A stretch of DNA of 23,872 nt from Chromera velia (taxonomy: Eukaryota; Sar; Chromeraceae). Shown here piece after piece: positions 10,390-19,976 of this stretch. A program made the position numbers and the translations under genes. Numbering within the stretch: the first letter of the stretch is position 1; each line of letters begins with the position of its first letter. The stretch spans positions 1 to 23,872 of the forward strand of contig JAHBMJ010001315.1 of the NCBI GenBank assembly GCA_018398765.1, read 5' to 3'. A model generated the notes under the pieces. That model saw only the letters and a list, made by a program, of their open reading frames with translations. It had not been told where the DNA came from and made no database searches.

Positions 10390-10481
10390 CTGCCTTCCTC
10401 ACAAGTTCACACACACATACGATGCCCAGGCATTTTTCCTGTCTCGTAAATATCGTTGCCCTCTCAAGGGTGTTCACACCC

Positions 10482-11638
10482 TTCTTCATGGCTGCTCCAG
10501 TTCCCCCCAACATAATTTTGTGTTCCAATTTCGAAGACCTTGAAACAGCCACAATTGTGAATGAGATCTCTCTAAACAACTGTATACCGGAAATCACTAT
10601 CACCAGTGCCCCCATTCTGGTTGACAATGGGGCACAGGGAGCATAGGTGATCAGCAATAACCCTTCAATAACCATCATTTCATTTCCGGTCGTTTCAGAA
10701 TGTTTGGGTAGCAAAATAGTGAACAACAACGTTCTTTCTGAGATCTCTTTTGCATGACATATGCTTCAGCTTTGATGGTGCTACTGGTGGGTTCAGCGCC
10801 AACAACAACCCCAGTTTCACGGTGTTCTTTGCACCTGCCGTCACCATCGCGAACAGCTAGATCATTTTCAACAACAACGACATGATCAAAACCTTAGACC
10901 TCTCTGCTCTCGAACACGCATTCGACAAAATCGAAGTGAAGAACAACGACCACTTGGAGGTGATTCATTTCGACAGCCTGGTTCAGGTTTCCGTATTCTT
11001 GGAGATTATCAATAGTCCGAATCTCCGCATTCTCAAAGTTGATAAAGTGGAAGTTGTAGATACAGGCCCTACGTTGATAAATCAATCTGCAGTCTTTGCA
11101 GACGACAGTTGAAATTATCTTTCGACCGTTCTTGATTGACAATACAGGTGGAGTCTCAATTGATCTCCGCTCTCTTATGCTGCTTCAAAACGACCAGGAC
11201 TTTACTATCACAAACAATCTGAATCTTGAAGTAATCTGTGTCAACAGCTCTCTAAACATTACCGGCTCTATCTTGGTGGACGGCAACCCCAATCTTCCAG
11301 TCACTCAGCCCATTACAACACTCGAGAGACTCCTAGCCCTCCAGAAGGACACAGACAACAATGGTGTGCAGGACTGCGAGGATGAGTGTCCAAATGATCC
11401 CAATAAGGTGGTGCTAGGAGAATGCAGGTGCAGTGAGAAGGAGACACCAAAATGTTTGAAGAAAGAGAAGGGGGAAGAGAAATTTGGTTTTGGGGATTTG
11501 GGTAAGTTGACTGAGGGACTGAAGTTCAATTTCAAGTTTCCAGATTTCAAAAACTTCATTAACAAGTTTCAGATCCCTAAGTTGTTCAATACAAACCTCT
11601 TGAAAGATGTGAACCTCTTCAAGAAGGATCCACCCTAA
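10482..11638 (+). pseudogene. Degraded surface-protein gene: L-domain-like repeats plus thrombospondin-3-like calcium motif
   Basis: Conceptual translation moves through three frames with one protein texture. Frame 1 has LETATIVNEISLNN and, past a TAG at 10644, VISNNPSITIISFPVVS. After a shift near 10750 (TGA 10755) come FSFDGATGGFSANNNP, a TAG at 10858, and NNDHLEVIHFDSL...INSPNLRILKV. After a second shift near 11080-11110 (TGA 11110) the frame is open to TAA at 11636. The repeated xNNxxLxxIxxxxL pattern resembles receptor L-domain or LRR-like solenoids of secreted or anchored proteins. DTDNNGVQDCEDECPNDPNK (about 11348-11407) followed by LGECRC resembles the thrombospondin type 3 calcium-binding repeat found in extracellular proteins. 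The C-terminus is lysine/phenylalanine-rich. No introns explain the breaks, so I call it a pseudogene. Sequencing error could account for one shift but not for all the lesions. The 5' limit is approximate. Confidence 0.65.
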
Positions 11639-12039
11639 GAAGAGTGAATGAGAAGGCACTCAGAAGTTGCTCGGACTAGATCGAGCTCTGGGGAAGTATT
11701 CGGTCCATCAAGCTGCCTTTTGCATTTTTTTTGTACCATCCATTCCGCATGGACTGTCGGTTGGCATGTGCATTTTGTAGGGATAAATGATTGAAATGGA
11801 TTGATTCAATCTGACACAGAAGAGCTCGATGCGTGGACCGATCTGTATTTTGTATGGAAGAAGGGGGGAACGTGATGGCCCTAGTTGCACCTGTTCTGTT
11901 GTTTGTTGCATGTATAAATGCATGCAAGCCTTGATCGATACACCTTTAAAACTGACTCGATTTGTACCGCATCGTATCCAAACTCATCGTGGCAGTAAAT
12001 TTGGGTATAAATTCAAGTTTGGGCAATGAGCAGATGGTC

Positions 12040-12640
12040 AAAGAGCAACGTTTGGGTAAAAAAAAAGGCTTACTGTAGGAAAGGCAAACGGCGGATGATT
12101 ATGATGAGGAAAAGGGTGCAAACTGGCCATCAGTTGAAAATGAACAAGAAAAATAACTAGAGAAAATATGAGAAAATAAACTCAAAAGTAAGAGTGAAAA
12201 CTCAAAACTACACATTGCACTAGATATTGCGTATAGCCAGCAAAGCTACAGAGTATTTTATTTTAGTTTTTTTTGAGTTATACACTCAAATATACCCTAA
12301 TTAAATCTAGTTCTAGGCGACACACAGTGATTTAAAAAAAAAGAACAGGCATCGGCCATTTTTTTTTATGAACCAACAACAGTGATTGCATAAACTTTGA
12401 ATTTAAAAGCTTAAATTATAATTATATAGAAATGAATTTAGATGAATTGTAATTTTTTAAAGCAATGTTCGAATGTAGAAACTTTACCGCAGTGCTCTCT
12501 AAGTCACGGCATAGAACTAGGCATAGAAAAAACTGGAATAGAAACTGAACTTAGACCTTATCTTAGTAGATCGAATTGAATGTATCACAACTCACCACTT
12601 GAATTTAATAAGTCGTAAATTGTTTGCATGAAGTGGAGAT
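12040..12640. other. AT-rich island 2
   Basis: Strongly AT-rich, with poly-A and poly-T runs and TTAAATTATAATTATATAG-type sequence, similar in texture to the island at 6340-6840. No coding frame is seen. Confidence 0.6.
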
Positions 12641-13666
12641 AGTGGTTCAATGTCTGCATACGAACCAGACTAGTAGTACCAGTCTGTGATGCACGATTGC
12701 ATAATGCGGCAGTGACTTTATGAAAGATCAACATCAATCATTCAAAATAAAAAGCTTAATGAATATCAACCAAGAAAAGGAGATGAAAAATAGGTTTCAA
12801 AACGCATGCAGGTCGCTTGATCAAGTTATCGACTCGACAAGTGGCTGCCTGCTAGTGTTGGCGCTGAGCTGTCAGCATGAATTAAGACATTCGATGAATC
12901 ACCTCATTGTTGTCTAGAGGGCCGAGACCTCTCGCAAGCAGGGGCAGACATCCGTTGGCAATGGACAGAGGCGGCCGATGGGATGAAAGTTTACTTAACG
13001 GGCTTGGTCTCCGTGATGAGATATTTCTCATCTGACGCTTTTGGTTTCAAGCTTAGACGCGTACCCGCATGCCCATACCGAGCCAAATGGATGAACGCGC
13101 TGTTTCTCTGCTTCCTTCGAAAAGTCGAATGCTCTTCTTTCTGTCCTCAGCCGTTCCACTCTGCCTCTTTTTACGCTCGACCACCCTTCCTTCATTTACG
13201 TACCAATTGTCTCCATCTCGATATACTTCACCCCTTTTGTTGCGTCCATATTATCTCCCCACTCTCTCCCCCGTTTCATCTCCACTGTCCTTATCGCACT
13301 CCCCCCATTCTATCTTTTTCACAACGTGTTTGTCCAATCACTCAAGAAGAACGGGAGCCTCTGTGGGCCTTTGAGCCTCCAAACCCAGAAAGCCGCTTGA
13401 GGGATAGAAGGGGGGAGGGGCCTGCGCTCCCTGCTGGACGAATTCCGAGGACGGGAAGAAGGGGGGGGAGGCTTCACTTCCTTTCTGCCCCTTTCCTTCT
13501 TTGTTGTTGTCCTGTGTTGTCTCCGTTTGGGTCTTCTGAAGTTCTGTTGCTGCAGTCAGTTGGGTTCATGAGAGATGAAGATCCTTTCTCTGCTCTCTCT
13601 GTTTCATATGCACACACAAGTTGAAAGGTCGCTCTCTCTCTTCCACTCTTCTGTTTGTCTGTGTGC

Positions 13667-13668
<2 letters not shown>

Positions 13669-13722
<54 letters not shown>

Positions 13723-13730
13723 GCGTGCGT

Positions 13731-13770
<40 letters not shown>
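13669..13770. repeat. (CT)n followed by (GT)n microsatellite
   Basis: A short CT run passes into about 85 bp of GT repeat with GC and AT interruptions. It lies about 150 bp beyond the stop codon of the acid phosphatase gene. Confidence 0.97.
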
Positions 13771-13771
<1 letters not shown>

Positions 13772-13922
13772 AAGGTACAGCAAAAAGTCACGTGAATATA
13801 CACAAAAACAAAGAGGGAGCAGACCAGAGGGTTTGATTTACTTGCTGCCAATTTCAGAGTGACAGTGCAAAAAATGGATATTAAAAGAAACATGCAGATA
13901 CAATCTGAACACCGCAGTACCG

Positions 13923-16900
13923 CTAGGAAACTATCATTGGTGCCTTCGCACCTTCTGTGGGATCTTCTGTCTTCCCTTCCGTCTTCTTCTGCTCCGGTTT
14001 GTATGCGAAGTCATCGATGTCGAATTGGTCCCTTGCCGTACTGTCCTCTGCCTCACACAGTCCCTCATAGTCAACCCTGTTGACCACAGAGGAGAGATAC
14101 TCGAGGAAATGGGTGAGCTCACACAGCTTGGGGGGGTCGTGGAGTTGGCGGTCATGCAGAAGGTCATGTTCTGGTACTCTCCGTTGAACAGAACGCCCAC
14201 GGAATACTCGTCCTTCTCTGTCTCAGCCGTCTCCTCCTGCAGTAGACAGATGAGGGATCGGAATACGCACATGAAGTTCTGTTAAATCTATTGTCAACCC
14301 ATCCCGCAAGGGTGCTTAGTGATTGGTAATAAGGCGTTTCCAAACGACACTCATTCCATCATGCACTAGGTACACGCAGAAAAACGTGTTCTGGAGGAGA
14401 CGGACCTTCCAGAGCTCAAAGATGAGACTGGGGGCGAATCCTGGCTGAGAGTCATAACTCTCCATCATTCTCAGGGCCTCCAGAAGAGGGGAGATGTTGA
14501 TGTCGTGCCCTGGGAGCATGATGAACCTGTGCAGAGGGAAGGGGGGGGGCACAACGGGATATTCCAATTTGAATGGTTGGACAAAGGTGATGATGAGACA
14601 TAGGAACAGAGTGCAAATGAAGCCAGAGGTGCATTCATGCATGGTATAGACCAGAGGCTCTGTCCGTACCCATGTAAAGACGGTGTGTAACCTACCTCTC
14701 GCTTTCTTCCGTCATTTCACTTCTGTTATCTCCTTTTTCTTTTGTTACTCTGTTCCTCTCTTTCTAGAGGCGGTCTTTCCCCGCTCGCCACTGTCTCCCA
14801 CTAGCCTGGAGGAGGCAGGGAGGCAGCCCTTCAGTGTCTTGATTGAGTAGCTGTAAGTGCCAGACGGGCTGACTGAAAGGGCCGCGTGACCGCTTCTCTC
14901 AAGCAAATGTCAAAACAACCTCTTCACCATGTGATTTTCAGATGCGCTTTCTGACTGACTTCATCTTTTTGTCCTTCAGGCGATACAGGGCCTGAGCAAA
15001 ACCGTCATTGCGCAGATGTGTCTCCATCTCCTTCGTGTAAGGGAAAGCGCCTGTGACCCCGGCCCTCTGTTGAAATAGAGTTCCTGCACGAAAAAATTAA
15101 ATTCATTCATTTTTATATAGGGAGCGGAAACAGAATTCTGTGCGAAAATGAATGCAGGCCCTCTGTTGAAAGACAGTTCCTGCAAGGAACCAATACATAT
15201 ATTCCTTCAAATTGGTTCGCTCAGCATTCATGAATCAAAAAAAGGGCAAGAGAACGAAACAACGCGCCTGTCAGTTTGCAAACCGTCCAGAGGCTGTCAA
15301 GGTCACATCGATAGGAAGACAGTGCATGGTCGAAAGGAGAGAAGGTGAATCTCCAAAAAGCTACGCTGATTACATCGAATGTGCATGACCTTTTAAAGAA
15401 ATTCCCAACTCACCGATGAGTTTGAAGTAAGGGTTTGACATCACGACGCTGTACGCTGGGTGTCCGAACCATCGGGCGAAGAGGAATTCACAGGCTTCCT
15501 TTGCGGCCTTCTTCACAGCCGCAAATTCCGCAGGGTCCTTCCCGGCAGGCTCCCAGGAGAGGTTCGTCGCCTGCACACACAGAATTCGTGTGTGATGATT
15601 TATTTTCGTCGAATAAACAAACGTCAGACTGCATGAGGTCACGGGAGGCAAACATCAAAAGAAATTGAGAGCACTTCATCTTTATAAGATCTTGGTTTAA
15701 TACGAGGCTGCAGTGGCGGAGAGGAGAAAGAAAACAGAGAATTAATTAAGACAACAGGTTCGTGCTTACATCTTCTGCAATGAGTGTATCACCGAGGTAA
15801 GACAAGTCCCTGAAGTTGGGCTTGACTCCAAACCACTCGTGTGCCAGCTCGGCCTCTTTCTTATGGTCCTCATTCCACTGTCTGACGACTTCCAGCTGTG
15901 CAAGCTCGTCCTCCATTTTGGGATTCACTGCAGGGAGGGTGATTGAAGAGACAGCGATTTGAGTCACCGTCAGGGTTTCTCTTGCGCCTCTGTATTGACT
16001 CCATGGGGATGAAGAGAGAGAAATAAGCGAAGTTTGACTAATTGATTTTGTTTTTTTGGAAGTCCGCGAGGAAACTTGGTACAAGAAACAAAACATCTTC
16101 CAAAATCACCCCGACTGTCTGTGTGGATTTCAAACAGAGTACGCCCCTGCTTTGATCGAGAATGGCCTCTCTCTCTCTTGTGACTGACGTTTGCAACTCT
16201 TAAACTTCAGCTGAAGACCGCAGAGGCGCTCTGGCACTGTGTAGACGGGAATTGCCGGGGCCCTTCCCTGAGGGGACACGCAAAGAGAGAAGGAATGAAA
16301 CAAAGCGAAACACACAAAAGAAAGGTTTGTGCTGCTTTCCTCTGGGCTCACAGTCAGCCAGGCAGGCAAGCAGGCAGGCAGAAAGACAGAAACACAGTGC
16401 AAGAGAGAAGGTTTCTGGGAAATCAGCGTGTTTGGCCAAGAGAAGCAGATCCAAAGACACACTCGAAGAGGGACAGACGGACTATGAGACTGACAGCCAG
16501 GGCGACAGACTCTCAGAGAGAGAGAGAGAGAGAGAGAGAGCAAGAGAGCAAGAGAGAGAGAGAGAGAGCAAGAGAGCAAGAGAGCAAGAGAGCAAGAGAG
16601 CAAGAGAGCAAGAGAGCAAGAGAGCAAGAGAGCAAGAGAGCAAGAGAGAGACTGACAGGAAGGGCAGCCGAGGGGCTCCTGTGTTTGTCTGTCACAGGAA
16701 TCTTCCCGGGGAATGGGGGCTTCAGAACGGGACTGCAGACATGCAGACCGATCGAGAGAGAAACAGGGTTGATTCAAAATAGAATGAACATTCATTTCCT
16801 TCGACTACTGGGGTCAAGCAGGGCATCCCTTAAGTACAGATGTCTGATTGTTGAGACCCAAGGAGTGGGTGGCCACAGCGACAAGTGCACTTCGCAGAGC

Positions 16901-19265
16901 CAACTTGCATGAGGAAGAAGCCAATTCAAAACAGAGAGGAGAGGAGAGAGGGCGCCTGCAGACAAGAGACCACCGACCTTTCTCTCAGTGTGCCGACCAC
17001 CTTTTTTCCCATGTTTGCAAACAAATGAACAGATACTGACTGCTGCCTGACAAACCGCTTAACGTTGATATACCTCCAAGTCTGCTCCTTCTCAACCCAA
17101 TCAGGAATCAAGAAAACTGAGACCAGGGAGACCAGGAGAACCGCAACTCTTCCCTTCTCTCCTAAAAAGACGCCTCCCTCTCTGACCTGTTCTGTTCTCC
17201 CTTCGTGAGAGTGAGGCCGGTGCCGAAGGGATAGAGACCTGAAGAAAGAAAGAAAGAAAGAAGGGAGAGAGAAGAGTGGAGGGCACAGAGTTCAAGACTA
17301 AGTGTAAGACTCGAAAAATGGCAGCGAGAAAAAGAGTAACGTACAGCTGCAGCCTCGATCGAAGGTGAATTTGCTCCTATGAGCGTGTGTATTGCACCTG
17401 CTATTCTGAATGGCCGACTCTCTCTGCTCTTTCTCTGCATGACTCAATGACCCTTTAGAGTCTTCACATTTCTCTATGGGAACAGAGTCTCGGGGTGTCT
17501 CCTTCAGAATTGATCTACAAATGATACCCAAGAAGGTTCAGACAGGCAGGAAGCCAAAATTGAAGAGAGACATGCTGCGTAATGCACCGACCTGCAGCCT
17601 GAGAAATTCCGGACTGCACCGCCCTCTCGCTCTCTGACGACCTCACATGGAGCGCATCAGCGTCGAATTTTGCAGGCAGCAGCTGCTCTTTGGTGACATA
17701 TCTGCAACGCCATAGCAAAAGAGAGAATCCCCATACAGATGAGTTCTTTTGAGTGTCAGGAGACAAGGGAGATGCGGTTTATGTGTTGTGTGGGGCTCTT
17801 CGCAATCTATCCTGGGGGTGACTGTCATATCGAAAGATAGTGCAAGAAGAATGGTTGACGTCTCAGTTGACAAAATGATTCTTCTCTTTTCCCTTCGTTC
17901 TGTCGTTGTGTTCTTCTCTCTTCCTGTTTCGCCTCCAAGCTTTTGAAAATCCGACCACCCGACTAACCGAGCCCTGAGGGCCTTCCCCAAAAGAAAGTGT
18001 TCCGTCTCTCCGAGTCCGAGGAGTTTTCCTCTTCCACCGAAATCCTCCTCAGAGTTCGGGTCTCCCTCGAAGAAGTACCTGCAAAACAGAGAGGGAACAA
18101 GGCATCGCAACATCTCCTCATGTTCTAGAAAGGGGTCTTTCCGGCTCTCTTCGAGATGCTACTTTGTGCTGCCGCCCCCCCCAAACCATGTTACCTACAG
18201 GGCCGAATGGACTGGTCGGAAAAAAAAAAGTTGGAGGGAAGTGCACCGAACAGTCGGGAGAAGGCCAAGACAGGGAAGACGCGACGCTGTGAAAGGTCTA
18301 ATGCTCATCCGTGGGTCTTTCTGACTGCTGGATTGTAGATCTGTCTCTTTTTTTATTCCAAGCCAGAAAAGAGGTTCACTGTACACTTTGCTCCTCACAC
18401 ACACATACAGAGTCTGAGAAGAAGCAAAGATCCTCGCAGACTGACAGTGGGCTCCTTGCTCCGTGTCTGCTTGCTGAGATTGCTTGGACCAGCTGTGGAG
18501 AGCCAAATGGGGGACACATTCATTTACTTTCATACAGAATTTATACATAAGTATTCTGTATGAAAGTAATGCATGCTGAGATTGCTTGGACAAGCTGTGG
18601 AGAGCCAAAAGGGGGATAAGGGGAGAAGGCAAAGTTGAAGTCACAGAGAGCATTCGTGGCAATGCCCTAAAACTCGAAGGATAGAGAGAAGAACCATCAG
18701 GGCATGTCGCGTCAAAGAGACAACAAAAACGTTCAGGAAAGCGGGGCTACGGCAAAAAGATCATCTCAATGAACAAGTATATCAGTCATTAAAAAAAGGT
18801 GGGGGGGCGAAGAAGCAACTAAGGGGTTTCGAGATGTCAAAGAGGTTGATCCTTTGTGTTGCGATGTTCTTTTTTAGCAACTTTGCATACGAAGGACTCT
18901 CGTATGTTTGTCCCCCCTCGTAGCCTCCCGCATGCATGCATGCATGCATCCCTGTCCACGGGTCCCCCTTTCGAAAAGCATTCTTACTCCCTTCCCTTCA
19001 GTTACTATGCGACTATTGTGCAGGTCAGAAGGGCTTTTTCCCTGCTCTCTTCCCTCACCGTTCTCTTCGGTGCTTCTTCCTCTTCTCCCTCCGCCCGAGG
19101 TCCTCCCTTGGGAAGAGAGATCAGACGCTGGCACTCCACAGTGCAGCTCTCGTGAGCGACCAGAGACTCAACGTCCTCGGAGGGCAGCTCAGACGCCACC
19201 GACAGAGACACACACGCACCCAAAAGGGACAGAAGGCAAACACCTGCAGGAATGTCATCAAACAT
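13923..19265 (-). CDS. Secreted histidine acid phosphatase (histidine phosphatase clade 2), 13 exons, one frame break
   Basis: Exons: 19265-19059, 18492-18409, 18211-18195, 18078-17968, 17701-17592, 17238-17187, 16732-16696, 16267-16189, 15927-15770, 15570-15414, 15050-14960, 14526-14406 and 14236-13923. Phases agree throughout. The roughly 512-residue product starts with a signal peptide (MFDDIPAGVCLLSLLGACVS). RHGARSP at residues 78-84 supplies the phosphohistidine nucleophile His79. Then come GKLLGLGETEHFLLGKALRA, VRSSESERAVQSG (the family's second active-site Arg), GLYPFGTG, APAIPVYTVPE, PGHDINISPLLEAL with the catalytic His375-Asp376 pair, and LIFELWK. Such enzymes hydrolyse phosphomonoesters in the secretory/lysosomal route or outside the cell. 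Substrate cannot be read from sequence; lysosomal acid phosphatase and inositol-polyphosphate phosphatase relatives share this fold. In the last exon, the frame needed for NGEYQNMTFC and that for KLCELTHFLEYL differ by one base at a 7-C run (14130-14136). The gene is divergent from the phosphomutase. Confidence 0.9.
14130..14136 (-). other. Homopolymer (C7 on the coding strand) at a one-base frame break in the acid phosphatase
   Basis: Upstream, the family-like frame is ...FNGEYQNMTFC...; downstream, the family-like frame is KLCELTHFLEYLSS ending at the TAG at 13925. They are one base apart, and the seven-base C run is the natural place. One more C would give an exon length divisible by three in this phase. 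Without a correction the protein would instead end with a basic tail at 13934. Confidence 0.75.
15061..15184. repeat. 28-bp direct repeat flanking an inverted repeat, next to exon 11 acceptor
   Basis: Positions 15061-15088 and 15157-15184 share GGCCCTCTGTTGAAA and AGTTCCTGCA, differing at only about three bases; the period is 96 bp. Between them, CATTCATTTT (15104-15113) and AAAATGAATG (15145-15154) are inverted copies, with a smaller palindrome CAGAATTCTG inside. The left copy ends 10 bp from the splice acceptor of exon 11 (15050) of the acid phosphatase gene, on the intron side. Confidence 0.9.
16519..16648. repeat. (GA)n and tandem GAGAGCAA 8-mers
   Basis: A GA run passes into about ten tandem 8-bp units (CAAGAGAG). 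It lies in the seventh intron of the acid phosphatase gene, where the transcribed strand reads as a CT-rich tract of TCTTGCTC units. The purine/pyrimidine asymmetry is extreme across the block. Confidence 0.95.
18472..18615. repeat. Duplicated splice acceptor of exon 2 separated by a 17-bp-arm palindrome
   Basis: Copy A (18472-18514) spans the real acceptor and the first codons of the RHGARSP exon of the acid phosphatase. Copy B (18574-18615) repeats it with only a few differences, including the CTCTCCACAG acceptor and codons for LVQAISA. Period 102 bp. Between them, 18524-18540 (TTACTTTCATACAGAAT) and 18553-18569 are perfect inverted copies with a 12-nt loop. Using acceptor B would read through LVQAISACITFIQNTYV into a stop, so acceptor A must be used for an active enzyme. 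Confidence 0.9.
18929..18949. repeat. (CATG)n / TGCATGCA tandem
   Basis: About five tandem CATG units give overlapping TGCATGCA motifs within the first intron (19058-18493) of the acid phosphatase gene. Confidence 0.9.
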
Positions 19266-19976
19266 GTGTATGTGGACCGTCTCGACTTGATCCCCCTCCT
19301 TCTGACTCAGTCTCTTTCTTCCAATTTGAAGGTGCATGTACAAGCAGTACTGTCCAAGAGGACCATCGCTGGCCTACCTGCTCGGACCATAGCGACAGAG
19401 CCAAGACACCTCACGGAGATATGCCAGACACGTGAGAGGAAGTGAAGGCTGCTTCACCAGACCGAAAAAATGAGGGAAAGGAGACGAAGAAGCAAAAAGA
19501 TCCGCCTATCAGGTGGCTCTGTACGAATGGAGAGACTGACAGACAGTGGGACAAATTTTGATGGGCAAAACTTCTGTATATACAATTCCTATCGAGTCCT
19601 TCCACGTCACTCAATTGACTCTTCTAGTGACATGATCTGAATTGCTGTTCATCATCCGTGATCGATTATTTTGAAACGTTTCAGCATGCATGGATCGAAG
19701 CTGTATATGCATGCATTTCTCCTTAAAAAAAAAAAAAAAACAGATCGAAGCATATACGCGCTTTTTGCGCGCGCTCTGGCATGCTCTCGCGTTTTCCCCG
19801 TGCGCCATGAGACCGACGGATTCGAGATCAACGGATCCCGTTTTGCTCCTGCATGGCATCTCCTGGCAATGTTGCTTCAAAGCAAGGACTACACATCTGG
19901 AAAACAGGTGCATCAACCGCTTTTGGAGCTTTGAAAACAACCTCGCCCTTTTAGTTTTTCCTTCCCTGTCTGTGAG
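19266..19976. promoter_or_regulatory. Shared 711-bp divergent promoter region
   Basis: This interval separates the start codons of the acid phosphatase (minus) and the PGM2-like phosphomutase (plus). It carries GCATGCAT at 19684 and TGCATGCA at 19708, close together, plus a 16-base poly-A run (19725-19740) and a palindromic GCGCGC near 19767. Shared regulation is an inference. No TATA box stands out. Confidence 0.5.
19725..19740. repeat. Poly-A run (16 A)
   Basis: Homopolymer in the divergent promoter region, directly after the paired GCATGCA motifs. A possible nucleosome-excluding tract. Confidence 0.9.

Larger units (their letters stand above)
9415..10481. other. Intergenic region, repeats only
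   Basis: Upstream of the ankyrin gene. It holds a (TA)n tract, tandem ACGT units, a pair of 22-bp inverted repeats, poly-A runs at 9917-9945 and a short direct repeat at 10048-10075. I see no supported gene. The open frames here pass through microsatellites. Confidence 0.6.
11639..13922. other. Intergenic region, no gene supported
   Basis: It contains an AT-rich island (about 12040-12640), then a pyrimidine-rich stretch with a 213-codon open frame at 12983-13624 that shows no recognisable domain and is rich in low-complexity Pro/Ser/Phe, and a CT/GT microsatellite. This open frame may be an exon of an unrecognised gene, but composition alone could produce it. The 3' UTR of the acid phosphatase gene must lie at its right end. 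Confidence 0.5.

Noticed and set aside
12983-13624. 213-codon plus-strand open frame
   Set aside because: It is low-complexity, pyrimidine-driven sequence without a recognisable domain or partner exon. Left as unsupported, although an unknown exon cannot be excluded.
16252-16912. Long open frames of Arg/Glu/Ser repeats on both strands
   Set aside because: They are translations of the GAGAGCAA repeat and intron sequence of the acid phosphatase.
19797-19812. MAHGENAR on the minus strand as a phosphatase active-site RHG motif
   Set aside because: It is upstream of the signal-peptide exon and out of context. The real RHGARSP is at about 18448-18468, in phase with flanking exons.
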